From SZUA-547 sp963669265 (GTDB taxonomy: Bacteria; Pseudomonadota; Alphaproteobacteria; Rhodobacterales; Rhodobacteraceae), in NCBI GenBank assembly GCA_963669265.1, contig OY769916.1, forward strand, positions 2,108,001 to 2,172,000: a DNA stretch of 64,000 nt, in the 5' to 3' direction. The notes under the pieces were generated by a model. It ran no database searches. It was not told the origin of the DNA and saw only the letters and a program-made list of their open reading frames with translations. Below are positions 16,464 through 25,567 of this stretch, piece by piece. Position 1 is the stretch's first letter, and each line of letters begins with the position of its first letter. A program made the translations under genes and the position numbers.

Positions 16464-17648
16464 ATGCGGCCGACCTACCCTTTTCTGGCGCTTGCCGCCA
16501 TAGCGGCTGGATCTCCGGCGATCGCCTCGGAGGAATTACAAAGCCGGATCGAGACCCTGTCGCAGGACGCCGCCCGTATCAGCAAAGCGCTCGACGACAG
16601 CGCCCGCGACGCCAGCGCTGTAGAGCGAGACCTCGCCGCGCTGACCGCCAAACTCTCCGACATCGCCGCCGAAGAAGCGGCGGCGCGTGCCGATCTAATC
16701 CAACGACGCGCCAAGCTGCGCGGGGTTCTCGGCGCCCTCGCCGCGCTGTCGCGAGCGCCGGAGCCGGCCTTGCTCGCCCATCCGGACGCGCCGCTCGCCG
16801 CCGCCCGCGCCGCCGCCCTGATGGAGCGGATCGGTCCGGCGCTGATCCGCGAGGCGAAGGGCGTCGAGGACGCCGTCGGTCAGATTGCAAAGCTGCGCGC
16901 CAATAGCGAGGCGGCCCAACAGTCGCTGCGCGCCTCGGCGGCGGAGCTTTCTCGCCTGCGCGCGGGTCTGGAGGCGGAGCTTGCGGCGCGGCGCGACGAC
17001 CTCGCCCGCGCGGAAAGCGACGCCGGCGCGGCGGCGCTGAAGGCCGAGGCGTTGGCGCGGGCGCTGAAAGCCGCCACGGCGTTCGAGGCCGCGCTCGATC
17101 AGGCGATCGCTCCGGAAGACGCGCGTATTTCGGCCAGCCCGTTCGCAGAGGCGCGCGGCGCGCTGACCCCGCCCCTGACGCCGGTCTCGCTGTCCGCCGG
17201 GTTCGGCGATGCGCCCAGCGGCGCCCGCCCGGGCGCGCCGCGCGAGGGTCTGTGGCTGCGAGGCGTCGCCCATGGCGCTGTGATCGCCCCGTGGTCGGGT
17301 AGGATTCTCTACGCCGCGCCCTTCCGAAAGCTCAGAAATGTGATCATTCTGGAGCCGGAAACGGATTATCTGGTGGTTCTGGGCGGTCTCGCGACCTTGT
17401 CGCACAAGGTCGGCGATCACGTGGAGGCTGGGGAAATTCTGGGCCGCCTGGACGGACCGGAGGTGAAAACCGAGGAATTCCTGATCGAATTGACCAACAG
17501 CGCCGGCGACGAGGTAAATTTTGCACGCGGAATTGAGACTGGACCGGACGCGGCGGGCATGATGCTCTATATGGAAGTAAGAGTGAACGGGACGCCGACG
17601 GATCCAGCTCCGTGGCTTCGAGCGAATGAAAAGGTAAGCGGTCTATGA
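16464..17648 (+). CDS. EnvC-like murein hydrolase activator (degenerate LytM/M23 domain)
   Basis: 394 residues: signal peptide (about 1-21), a long Ala-rich coiled coil (about 22-215), then an M23/LytM domain (about 240-385). The domain keeps the fold (VIAPWSGRILYAAPFRKLRNVIIL, GGLATLSHKVGDHVEAGEILGRL, LYMEVRVNG) but lacks the catalytic HxxxD and HxH residues, as in EnvC, which activates amidases at the septum instead of cutting peptidoglycan itself. Its stop overlaps the ctpA start as ATGA. Calling it EnvC by name is an inference from architecture. Confidence 0.85.
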   Translation: MRPTYPFLALAAIAAGSPAIASEELQSRIETLSQDAARISKALDDSARDASAVERDLAALTAKLSDIAAEEAAARADLIQRRAKLRGVLGALAALSRAPEPALLAHPDAPLAAARAAALMERIGPALIREAKGVEDAVGQIAKLRANSEAAQQSLRASAAELSRLRAGLEAELAARRDDLARAESDAGAAALKAEALARALKAATAFEAALDQAIAPEDARISASPFAEARGALTPPLTPVSLSAGFGDAPSGARPGAPREGLWLRGVAHGAVIAPWSGRILYAAPFRKLRNVIILEPETDYLVVLGGLATLSHKVGDHVEAGEILGRLDGPEVKTEEFLIELTNSAGDEVNFARGIETGPDAAGMMLYMEVRVNGTPTDPAPWLRANEKVSGL

Positions 17649-18970
17649 AGAAAGTGGTTCTGGCGGTTGTCGGCGGCGCCCTGGCGGGCGTGATTTCGAC
17701 AGCATGGGTGACGGCGCCCCTTTCGGCGCAAGAGGCGAACGAACGGTCGACCTATGAGCAACTCGATCTCTTTGGCGATATCTTTGAGCGCGTCCGCTCC
17801 GCCTATGTCGAGGATGTCGACGAGCGCGACCTGATCGAAGCGGCCATCAACGGCATGCTGTCTTCGCTCGATCCGCATTCCAGCTATCTGCCGCCAGAAG
17901 GCTTCGAGGATATGCGCGTGCAGACGCGCGGCGAGTTCGGCGGGCTCGGCATCGAGGTCACGATGGAGGAGGGCTTCGTCAAGGTCGTCGCTCCGATCGA
18001 CGACACGCCGGCGGCGCGGGCCGGCATGCAGGCCAACGACTTCATCACCCATATCAACGACGAAAGCGTGCTGGGCCTGACCCTGTCGGACGCAGTGGAC
18101 CGTATGCGCGGCCCTGTCGACACCGACATCACCATCACGGTGCTGCGTGAGGGCGAGACCGAGCCTTTCGACGTGACGCTGACGCGCGAGACCATCAAGA
18201 TCCGCGCGGTGCGCGCCCGGCTGGAGGGCGATGTCGGCGTTGTCCGCATCACCACCTTCACCGAGCAGACTTATGAGAACCTCGCCGACGGCGTCAAAAA
18301 GCTTGAGGATGAGGCGGGGGGCGCCGACAAGATCAAGGGCTATGTGATCGACCTGCGCAACAATCCGGGCGGGTTGCTGAACCAGGCGATCGCGGTGTCG
18401 GACGCGTTTCTGGAGAAGGGCGAGATTGTCTCCACCCGAGGTCGGGACACCCGCGACAGCGAGCGCCACAACGCCAAGGCGGGCGATCTGTCCGGCGGCA
18501 AGCCGCTGGTCGTCCTGATCAATGAAGGCTCGGCCTCCGCCTCTGAGATCGTCGCCGGCGCCCTGCAGGATCATCGCCGCGCGATCATCGTTGGCGCCAA
18601 GAGCTTCGGCAAAGGCTCGGTGCAGACCATCATGCCGCTTTCGGGCGAAGGCGCGATCCGCCTGACCACGTCGCGCTACTACACCCCGTCGGGCCGCTCG
18701 ATCCAGGCGCTGGGCATCGAGCCTGATATCCTGGTGGAGCAGCAGCAGATCGCCGCCGCCGACGAGGATGAGGACACGCGCCGCCGCCGGTCTGAGGCGG
18801 ATCTCCGCGGCAGTCTGGAGAACACGCTCAGCGACGACGAACGCAAGATGCTGGAGGACGAACGCGCCCGGCACGAAGCGACGCAAAAGCTGCGATCCGA
18901 GGATCTGCAACTCGCCTATGCGCTGGATCTTCTGACCGGTCTGGCGGTTTACGGCGCGGCCGGCAACTGA
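17645..18970 (+). CDS. ctpA: Carboxyl-terminal processing protease, S41 family
   Basis: 441 residues. Signal peptide (about 1-28), PDZ domain (about 97-175) and a tail-specific protease domain. The Ser/Lys dyad is S298 in NEGSASASEI and K323 in SFGKGSVQT, 25 residues apart as in E. coli Tsp. LDPHSSYLPPEG before the PDZ and IDLRNNPGG are conserved. It works in the periplasm on C-terminal tails of envelope proteins. Coupling to the EnvC-like gene by a four-base overlap suggests joint action in cell-wall remodelling. The C-terminus is a charged extension. Confidence 0.95.
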   Translation: MKKVVLAVVGGALAGVISTAWVTAPLSAQEANERSTYEQLDLFGDIFERVRSAYVEDVDERDLIEAAINGMLSSLDPHSSYLPPEGFEDMRVQTRGEFGGLGIEVTMEEGFVKVVAPIDDTPAARAGMQANDFITHINDESVLGLTLSDAVDRMRGPVDTDITITVLREGETEPFDVTLTRETIKIRAVRARLEGDVGVVRITTFTEQTYENLADGVKKLEDEAGGADKIKGYVIDLRNNPGGLLNQAIAVSDAFLEKGEIVSTRGRDTRDSERHNAKAGDLSGGKPLVVLINEGSASASEIVAGALQDHRRAIIVGAKSFGKGSVQTIMPLSGEGAIRLTTSRYYTPSGRSIQALGIEPDILVEQQQIAAADEDEDTRRRRSEADLRGSLENTLSDDERKMLEDERARHEATQKLRSEDLQLAYALDLLTGLAVYGAAGN

Positions 18971-18993
18971 ACCGGACGCACGGACCCAAATTG

Positions 18994-19022
18994 ACGGGCG
19001 GCGGGACATCGCCGTCCGTTTT
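18994..19022 (+). terminator. Intrinsic terminator after ctpA
   Basis: Ten-base arms ACGGGCGGCG and CGCCGTCCGT, with one G-U pair, enclose a 6-base loop and are followed directly by four Ts, 24 bases after the ctpA stop. This separates the gpmI-envC-ctpA unit from rppH. Confidence 0.8.
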
Positions 19023-19033
19023 CATATGAGGGC

Positions 19034-19525
19034 ATGGCTATGACGCCGGAAGAGATCACTGAACTCCCTTACCGGCCCTGCGTCGGGATCGCGCTGATCG
19101 ACAAAAGAGGCCGCCTGTTCGCCGCCCAGCGGATCGACAACCCGGAACCCGCCTGGCAGATGCCGCAAGGGGGCGTCGATCGCGGTGAGGAGCTGCAGAC
19201 CGCCGCCCTTCGGGAGTTGGAGGAGGAGACCTCCATTCCACACAACAAGGTCACGCTGCTGCGCGAACATCCCGACTGGATCGACTATGACCTGCCGCCG
19301 GATCTGGTCGGCAAGCTGTGGAAAGGCCGGTATCGCGGGCAGACCCAGAAATGGTTCGCGATGCGGTTCGACGGCGTCGACGCGGATGTGAATATCGAGA
19401 CCGAGGACCCGGAGTTCCGCCACTGGGCGTGGATGCCGGCCGATGAGCTGATCCAGAAGATCGTCCCCTTCAAGACCCATGTCTATCAGCGCATTTTCGA
19501 CGAGTTTCGCGACCTGCTCGCCTGA
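19034..19525 (+). CDS. rppH: RNA pyrophosphohydrolase (Nudix)
   Basis: 163 residues. RppH/IalA-type enzymes remove pyrophosphate from 5' triphosphate RNA ends and so start mRNA decay. The N-terminal LPYRPCVGIALIDKRG and the Nudix box (residues 47-68, GGVDRGEELQ then RELEEETSI) are present, followed by the family signature YRGQTQKWFAMRF. In the Nudix consensus the final Gly is Ser67 here; the metal-binding glutamates E61, E64 and E65 are intact. Start ATG 19034, with a second ATG two codons later. Confidence 0.93.
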   Translation: MAMTPEEITELPYRPCVGIALIDKRGRLFAAQRIDNPEPAWQMPQGGVDRGEELQTAALRELEEETSIPHNKVTLLREHPDWIDYDLPPDLVGKLWKGRYRGQTQKWFAMRFDGVDADVNIETEDPEFRHWAWMPADELIQKIVPFKTHVYQRIFDEFRDLLA

Positions 19526-19651
19526 GCGTCGCAGACCGCCGCCGCGCGCTATCCGCCCAACAGCTCCGCCTCTGATCATCGATCGGAGCGATTTGTGTTA
19601 GAGTTTTAGCGTCACTGGAGTTAACGGCGCCTTTTGCGCCAAGGGGGGACC

Positions 19652-20332
19652 ATGGCGCTGCTGAGACTGGGATCGAAGGGCAACGACGTCAAGAAACTGC
19701 AACAGGCGCTCATCAAGGTGATGAAGCCGAGTCCCAAACTTAAGGCGGACGGCGCATTCGGTCCCGCGACGGTCAAGGCCGTTCGCGAATTCCAGAAGAA
19801 GAACAAGCTCAAAGCGGACGGGATCATCGGGCCGAAAACATTGGCGATGATCCAGGGCGGTGGAAAGGGCGGCAAGCCCGCCACCGTGAAAATGGACATA
19901 TTCGACTATCGCGAGAAGAAGAAGAAGATCGAAGGCGTCATGAGCCTCAATGACAAGAACGCTGCGATGAATTCAAAAGTCGCGAAGGATCTGCCCGCCG
20001 TCTTCTCCAGAATGATGAACAATTTCAAGCAGATAGAGAGCTCTTGGGGCAAGGCGGACAAGACCATCGACGCAAAGTGCGCCAAGTGGTACGCCGTCGC
20101 AGATCAGATGATCAAACTGCAGGACGCCTTCCAGATTGCCGAGAAAAAGGGCGACGGCGGAAGGCAGCAAAAGATCAAGCAATCCATCGACAAGCTTCAC
20201 CCGCAGGGCGAAAAATTGCGGAAGTCGATGGAGGCAGACCTCTCCAAAACCGGGCCTGAGCTGGAAAAGCGCCAGAACGCGATCATCAAGGACGCCGAAC
20301 AAATCATCCATATGATGACGCAAAAGCTCTAG
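19652..20332 (+). CDS. Peptidoglycan-binding-fold protein with helical C-terminus
   Basis: 226 residues from ATG 19652, with AAGGGGGG upstream. Residues 1-70 are a PG_binding_1 domain (LRLGSKGNDVKKLQQAL, DGAFGPATVKAVREFQKKN, DGIIGPKTLAMIQ). The rest is Lys-rich and helical with a DIFDYREKKKK stretch and no known domain. There is no signal peptide although the N-terminal domain normally works in the envelope, so export, if any, would need another route. A short hairpin (GGCGC/GCGCC, 19626-19640) ends next to the ribosome site. No partner genes are adjacent. Confidence 0.75.
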   Translation: MALLRLGSKGNDVKKLQQALIKVMKPSPKLKADGAFGPATVKAVREFQKKNKLKADGIIGPKTLAMIQGGGKGGKPATVKMDIFDYREKKKKIEGVMSLNDKNAAMNSKVAKDLPAVFSRMMNNFKQIESSWGKADKTIDAKCAKWYAVADQMIKLQDAFQIAEKKGDGGRQQKIKQSIDKLHPQGEKLRKSMEADLSKTGPELEKRQNAIIKDAEQIIHMMTQKL

Positions 20333-20382
20333 ACTGCGTCTCTAGACGGCTGCACGCAGATCAGCCCACCCTCAAACGAAAA

Positions 20383-20408
20383 CGCGGCCGATGTCGCCAT
20401 CGGCCGCG
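20383..20408 (-). terminator. Terminator of the atp operon
   Basis: Eleven-base arms around a 4-base loop (CGCGGCCGATG paired with CATCGGCCGCG), followed on the minus strand by TTTTCGTTT. It lies 31-56 bases beyond the atpC stop, as expected for an intrinsic terminator. Confidence 0.8.
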
Positions 20409-20438
20409 CGAAATTCTCAGCCTTGCGGCGAAGAGCGA

Positions 20439-20843
20439 TCAGACGCCGAGCATATGCGCCAGATCGCGATAGTCGTTGATGCGCAGCGCGATCGTGGTCT
20501 CGTCATAGGTGCCGGAGGGCAACGCCAGCTCCTCCTCCGCCTCGGCGACCAGCTTGTCGATGAACTCGCGAGTGGCCTCAGCGCGCGGGACCGCCTGCTC
20601 CGCGATGACGGAGGTGCAGATCTCGGTGATCTCCGCGAAGCCGCCGCTGACGACATACTCCTCGTCGGCGCCGTCGGGTCGTTCGACCTTGACGATGCCG
20701 GGCCGCAGTGTGGTCATGACCCGCGCATGATCGGGCAGCGCGCCGATATCGCCCTCTGATCCCGGGATCGAGACCATCTTCGCGTCATAGCGCGCCAGCT
20801 GCCCTTCCGGGGTCACCAGTTCGAAGGTTGTGACGTCGTTCAT
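20439..20843 (-). CDS. atpC: ATP synthase F1 epsilon subunit
   Basis: 134 residues. The epsilon subunit sits on the central stalk and couples or inhibits rotation. The N-terminal beta domain is clear (FELVTPEGQLARYDAKMVSIPGSEGDIGALPDHARVMTTLRPG), followed by a short helical C-terminus (about 85-134). The C-terminal part is compact, as usual in alphaproteobacteria. It is the last gene of atpHAGDC, 23 bases after atpD. Confidence 0.95.
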   Translation of the reverse strand: MNDVTTFELVTPEGQLARYDAKMVSIPGSEGDIGALPDHARVMTTLRPGIVKVERPDGADEEYVVSGGFAEITEICTSVIAEQAVPRAEATREFIDKLVAEAEEELALPSGTYDETTIALRINDYRDLAHMLGV

Positions 20844-20866
20844 CTCTCTCGCCTTCTAAACGCGGC

Positions 20867-22288
20867 TTACGCCGCTTCGGCGGCCATCTTCTCGGCCTTG
20901 GCGATCGCCTCGTCCATGTCGCCGACCATGTAGAAGGCGGCCTCGGGCAGGTGATCGTACTCGCCGGCGACCAGCGCCTTGAAGCCTTCGATGGTTTTCT
21001 CCAGCGGCACCAGCTTGCCGGGGGATCCGGTGAAGACCTCGGCCACGAAGAACGGCTGGCTGAGGAAACGCTGGATCTTCCGGGCGCGGGCCACGGTCAG
21101 CTTGTCCTCTTCCGAAAGCTCGTCCATGCCGAGAATGGCGATGATGTCCTGAAGCGACTTGTAGCGCTGCAGCATGCCCTGCACGTCGCGGGCCACCTGA
21201 TAGTGCTCATCACCGACCACCTCAGGATCGAGCACGCGCGACGTGGAGTCGAGCGGATCCACCGCCGGATAGATGCCGAGCTCGGCGATCTGGCGCGAAA
21301 GAACTGTGGTTGCGTCAAGGTGGGCGAACGACGTCGCGGGCGCCGGATCGGTCAGATCGTCCGCAGGCACGTAGATCGCCTGCACCGAGGTGATCGAGCC
21401 CGACTTGGTCGAGGTGATCCGCTCCTGCATCGCGCCCATATCGGTCGCCAGCGTCGGCTGATAGCCCACCGCCGAGGGGATGCGGCCCAGAAGCGCCGAA
21501 ACCTCGGAGCCCGCCTGAGTGAAGCGGAAGATGTTATCGACGAAGAAGAGAACGTCGGTGCCGGTCTCGTCGCGGAACTGCTCGGCCAGCGTCAGGCCCG
21601 TCAGCGCGACGCGGGCGCGGGCGCCCGGCGGCTCGTTCATCTGGCCATAGACCAGCGCCACTTTGGAATCGGACAGGTTGTCCGGCACGATCACGTTGGA
21701 TTCGATCATCTCGTGATAGAGATCGTTGCCCTCACGGGTCCGCTCGCCGACCCCGGCGAACACCGAGTAGCCCGAGTGCGCCTTCGCGATATTGTTGATC
21801 AGCTCCATGATCAGCACGGTCTTGCCGACGCCCGCGCCACCAAAGAGGCCGATCTTGCCGCCTTTGGCGTAAGGCGCCAGCAGGTCGACGACCTTGATGC
21901 CGGTGACCAGAACCTCGCTCTCGGTCGACTGTGAGGTGAATTCCGGCGCGTCGCCGTGGATCGGGCGCTTGGCCGCCGCCTCGACCGGTCCCTTTTCATC
22001 CACCGGCTCGCCGATGACGTTGAGAATGCGGCCCAGCGTCGCCGGACCCACCGGCACCGCGATCGGCTCTTCGGTGTCGGCGACGTCCTGACCGCGCACC
22101 AGTCCCTCGGTGGAGTCCATGGCGATCGTGCGCACCGTGTTCTCGCCGAGATGCTGCGCCACTTCGAGCACCAGACGGTTGCCCTGGTTGTCGGTCTCCA
22201 GCGCGTTCAGGATCGCGGGCAGATGGTCGTCGAACTGCACATCGACGACCGCGCCGATAATTTGCGTGATTTTTCCGGCCTGGCTCAT
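20867..22288 (-). CDS. atpD: ATP synthase F1 beta subunit
   Basis: 473 residues; catalytic subunit that makes ATP on the cytoplasmic face. Walker A GGAGVGKTVL, the catalytic VGERTREGND stretch, VALVYGQMNEPPGAR, DVLFFVDNIFRFTQAG (Walker B) and the ALLGRIPSAVGYQPTL segment are all intact. Normal length. Preceded by atpG by 24 bases and followed by atpC. Confidence 0.98.
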   Translation of the reverse strand: MSQAGKITQIIGAVVDVQFDDHLPAILNALETDNQGNRLVLEVAQHLGENTVRTIAMDSTEGLVRGQDVADTEEPIAVPVGPATLGRILNVIGEPVDEKGPVEAAAKRPIHGDAPEFTSQSTESEVLVTGIKVVDLLAPYAKGGKIGLFGGAGVGKTVLIMELINNIAKAHSGYSVFAGVGERTREGNDLYHEMIESNVIVPDNLSDSKVALVYGQMNEPPGARARVALTGLTLAEQFRDETGTDVLFFVDNIFRFTQAGSEVSALLGRIPSAVGYQPTLATDMGAMQERITSTKSGSITSVQAIYVPADDLTDPAPATSFAHLDATTVLSRQIAELGIYPAVDPLDSTSRVLDPEVVGDEHYQVARDVQGMLQRYKSLQDIIAILGMDELSEEDKLTVARARKIQRFLSQPFFVAEVFTGSPGKLVPLEKTIEGFKALVAGEYDHLPEAAFYMVGDMDEAIAKAEKMAAEAA

Positions 22289-22312
22289 GGTCGGGTTCCC
22301 TCTTCCGTCGGA

Positions 22313-23197
22313 TCAGAGCGCCTCGGCGCCCGAAATGATCTCGATAAGTTCCTTGGTGATCGCGGCCTGGCGCGAGCGGTTGTATTCGATTGTCAGCTTG
22401 TCGATCATCTCGCCCGCGTTGCGCGTCGCGCTGTCCATCGCCGACATGCGCGCGCCCTGTTCGGACGCCGCGTTCTCGAGCAGCCCCTTGAACACCAGCG
22501 ACGAGACGTTGCCCGGCAGCAAAACGCTCAGCATCTCGGTCTGGCCGGGCTCGTACTCATAGAAAATCTCGGCGTCCGGATCCTTCGAGCGCGCTTCGTG
22601 CTCGAATTTCGCCGGGATCAGCTGCTTCGTCATCGGCTCTTGCGACATCACCGAAATGAATTTGCTGTAGAACAGCGTCGCGACGTCGAACTCGCCCTCG
22701 CAGAAACGGCGCAGCACTTCGGAGCCGATCGCGTGCGCATCGCGATAGCGCAGGCGTTTGACCTCGGTCAGATCGACATGATCGATGAAATACTGCTCAT
22801 GGGTCCGCTTCAGCTGCTCGCGGCCCTTTTTGCCGATGGTGAGAATCTTCACCGTCTTGCCTTCGGCGATCAGCGCGTCGGCGTGAGAGCGGGCCAGCTT
22901 GGCGATCGAGGAGTTGAAGCCGCCGCAAAGACCGCGCTCGGCGGTCGCGACCACGAGCAGATGCACCTGATCGCTGCCGGTTCCGGTCAGCAACCGGGGC
23001 GCGGCGGGACGGCCTTCGACCGACCGCGCCAGGTTCCCCAGCACGAGATCCATGCGCCGCACATATGGCTCAGAGGCTTCCGCCGCCTCCTGCGCCCGGC
23101 GCAGCTTGGCCGCGGCGACCATCTGCATGGCCTTGGTGATCTTCCTGGTCGATTTGACCGAGTCGATCCGGTTTTTTAGATCCTTGAGGCTCGGCAT
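22313..23197 (-). CDS. atpG: ATP synthase F1 gamma subunit
   Basis: 294 residues; the rotating central shaft. The N-terminal MPSLKDLKNRIDSVKSTRKITKAMQMVA helix is spread over residues 1-28, and the C-terminal ITKELIEIISGAEAL helix ends the protein; both are family hallmarks and form the coiled coil inserted into the alpha/beta ring. The central Rossmann-like part has ERGLCGGFNSSI. Lies 26 bases after atpA. Confidence 0.97.
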   Translation of the reverse strand: MPSLKDLKNRIDSVKSTRKITKAMQMVAAAKLRRAQEAAEASEPYVRRMDLVLGNLARSVEGRPAAPRLLTGTGSDQVHLLVVATAERGLCGGFNSSIAKLARSHADALIAEGKTVKILTIGKKGREQLKRTHEQYFIDHVDLTEVKRLRYRDAHAIGSEVLRRFCEGEFDVATLFYSKFISVMSQEPMTKQLIPAKFEHEARSKDPDAEIFYEYEPGQTEMLSVLLPGNVSSLVFKGLLENAASEQGARMSAMDSATRNAGEMIDKLTIEYNRSRQAAITKELIEIISGAEAL

Positions 23198-23223
23198 GGG
23201 CCTAGCGCTCCCTCAGTCCAATA

Positions 23224-24752
<1,529 letters not shown>

Positions 24753-24753
<1 letters not shown>

Positions 24754-25310
24754 CATCCGACCTCTTTCATAACGGTTTGCAGGCTAGCGAGCTTGGAACG
24801 GATCGACGTGTCGATCATTCGGGAGCCCACTTTCACGACGAGACCGCCCAGAAGGCGTTCGTCGACATTGACAGTAAGGGACACATCCTTGCCGATCGCG
24901 GCGCGGATTTTCTCTTTCAGCGCCTCGGTCTGCGCGTCCGACAGCGGCACGGCGGAGACAACCTCGGCGGAAATCTCGCCACGCTCGGCGGCGAGCAGAG
25001 AATTGAAATCGGCGATCAGGCGCGACGTGAATCTGATTCGACCCTTCGAGGCCATCAGCGCCAGCGTGTTGCCCGCCAGCTTGCCGAGCTTCATCTTCTT
25101 CACGAGGCTGGCGATGGCGGCGCTCTGCTGATCGCGGCCGTAAAGCGGGCTGGTGACGAGCGCGCGAAGATCGGCGCTGTCCTCAAGCGCGGACGACAGG
25201 CTTGCGAGGTCGCCCTCTACGGCGTCGAGCGATTTCTGCTCTTTCGCCAGTTCGAAAAGCGCCGTGGCGTAGCGTCCGGACACACCCGAGGCGATTGCGG
25301 CGTCGGTCAA
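24753..25310 (-). CDS. atpH: ATP synthase F1 delta subunit
   Basis: 185 residues; links F1 to the peripheral stalk. GRYATALFELAKE at the start of the N-terminal helical bundle and VSAVPLSDAQTEALKEKI plus DERLLGGLVVKVGSRMIDTSIRSKL in the C-terminal domain are conserved. Start is assigned to TTG 25310, which has GAGGGAG about 6 bases upstream; an in-frame TTG at 25340 has no such site. First gene of atpHAGDC. The region 25311-25567 must contain the operon promoter; no F0 genes are present here, as usual for alphaproteobacteria, where F0 is encoded elsewhere. Confidence 0.95.
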
Positions 25311-25567
25311 ATTGCTCTCCCTCGGCGGATTGCGGGACAATCCAGTTCAGATCGCGACCGGATCAGAACCCGGCTGGCGGCGCGATGTTTCGCCGCCCTT
25401 AGAATTTGACCGGTTGCTAGCACAGCGCGTTTTGCCTTGCAACAAGACCTGCAACGCGGCGTCCCCTAAACTGATCCAAGGCAACTTTTTGAATACGCTG
25501 ACCTTTCCGGTTGGGCGTCCGCAAAAAACCGACGCTTTGACCACCGCCGGGCGATTTAAAAAATTGC

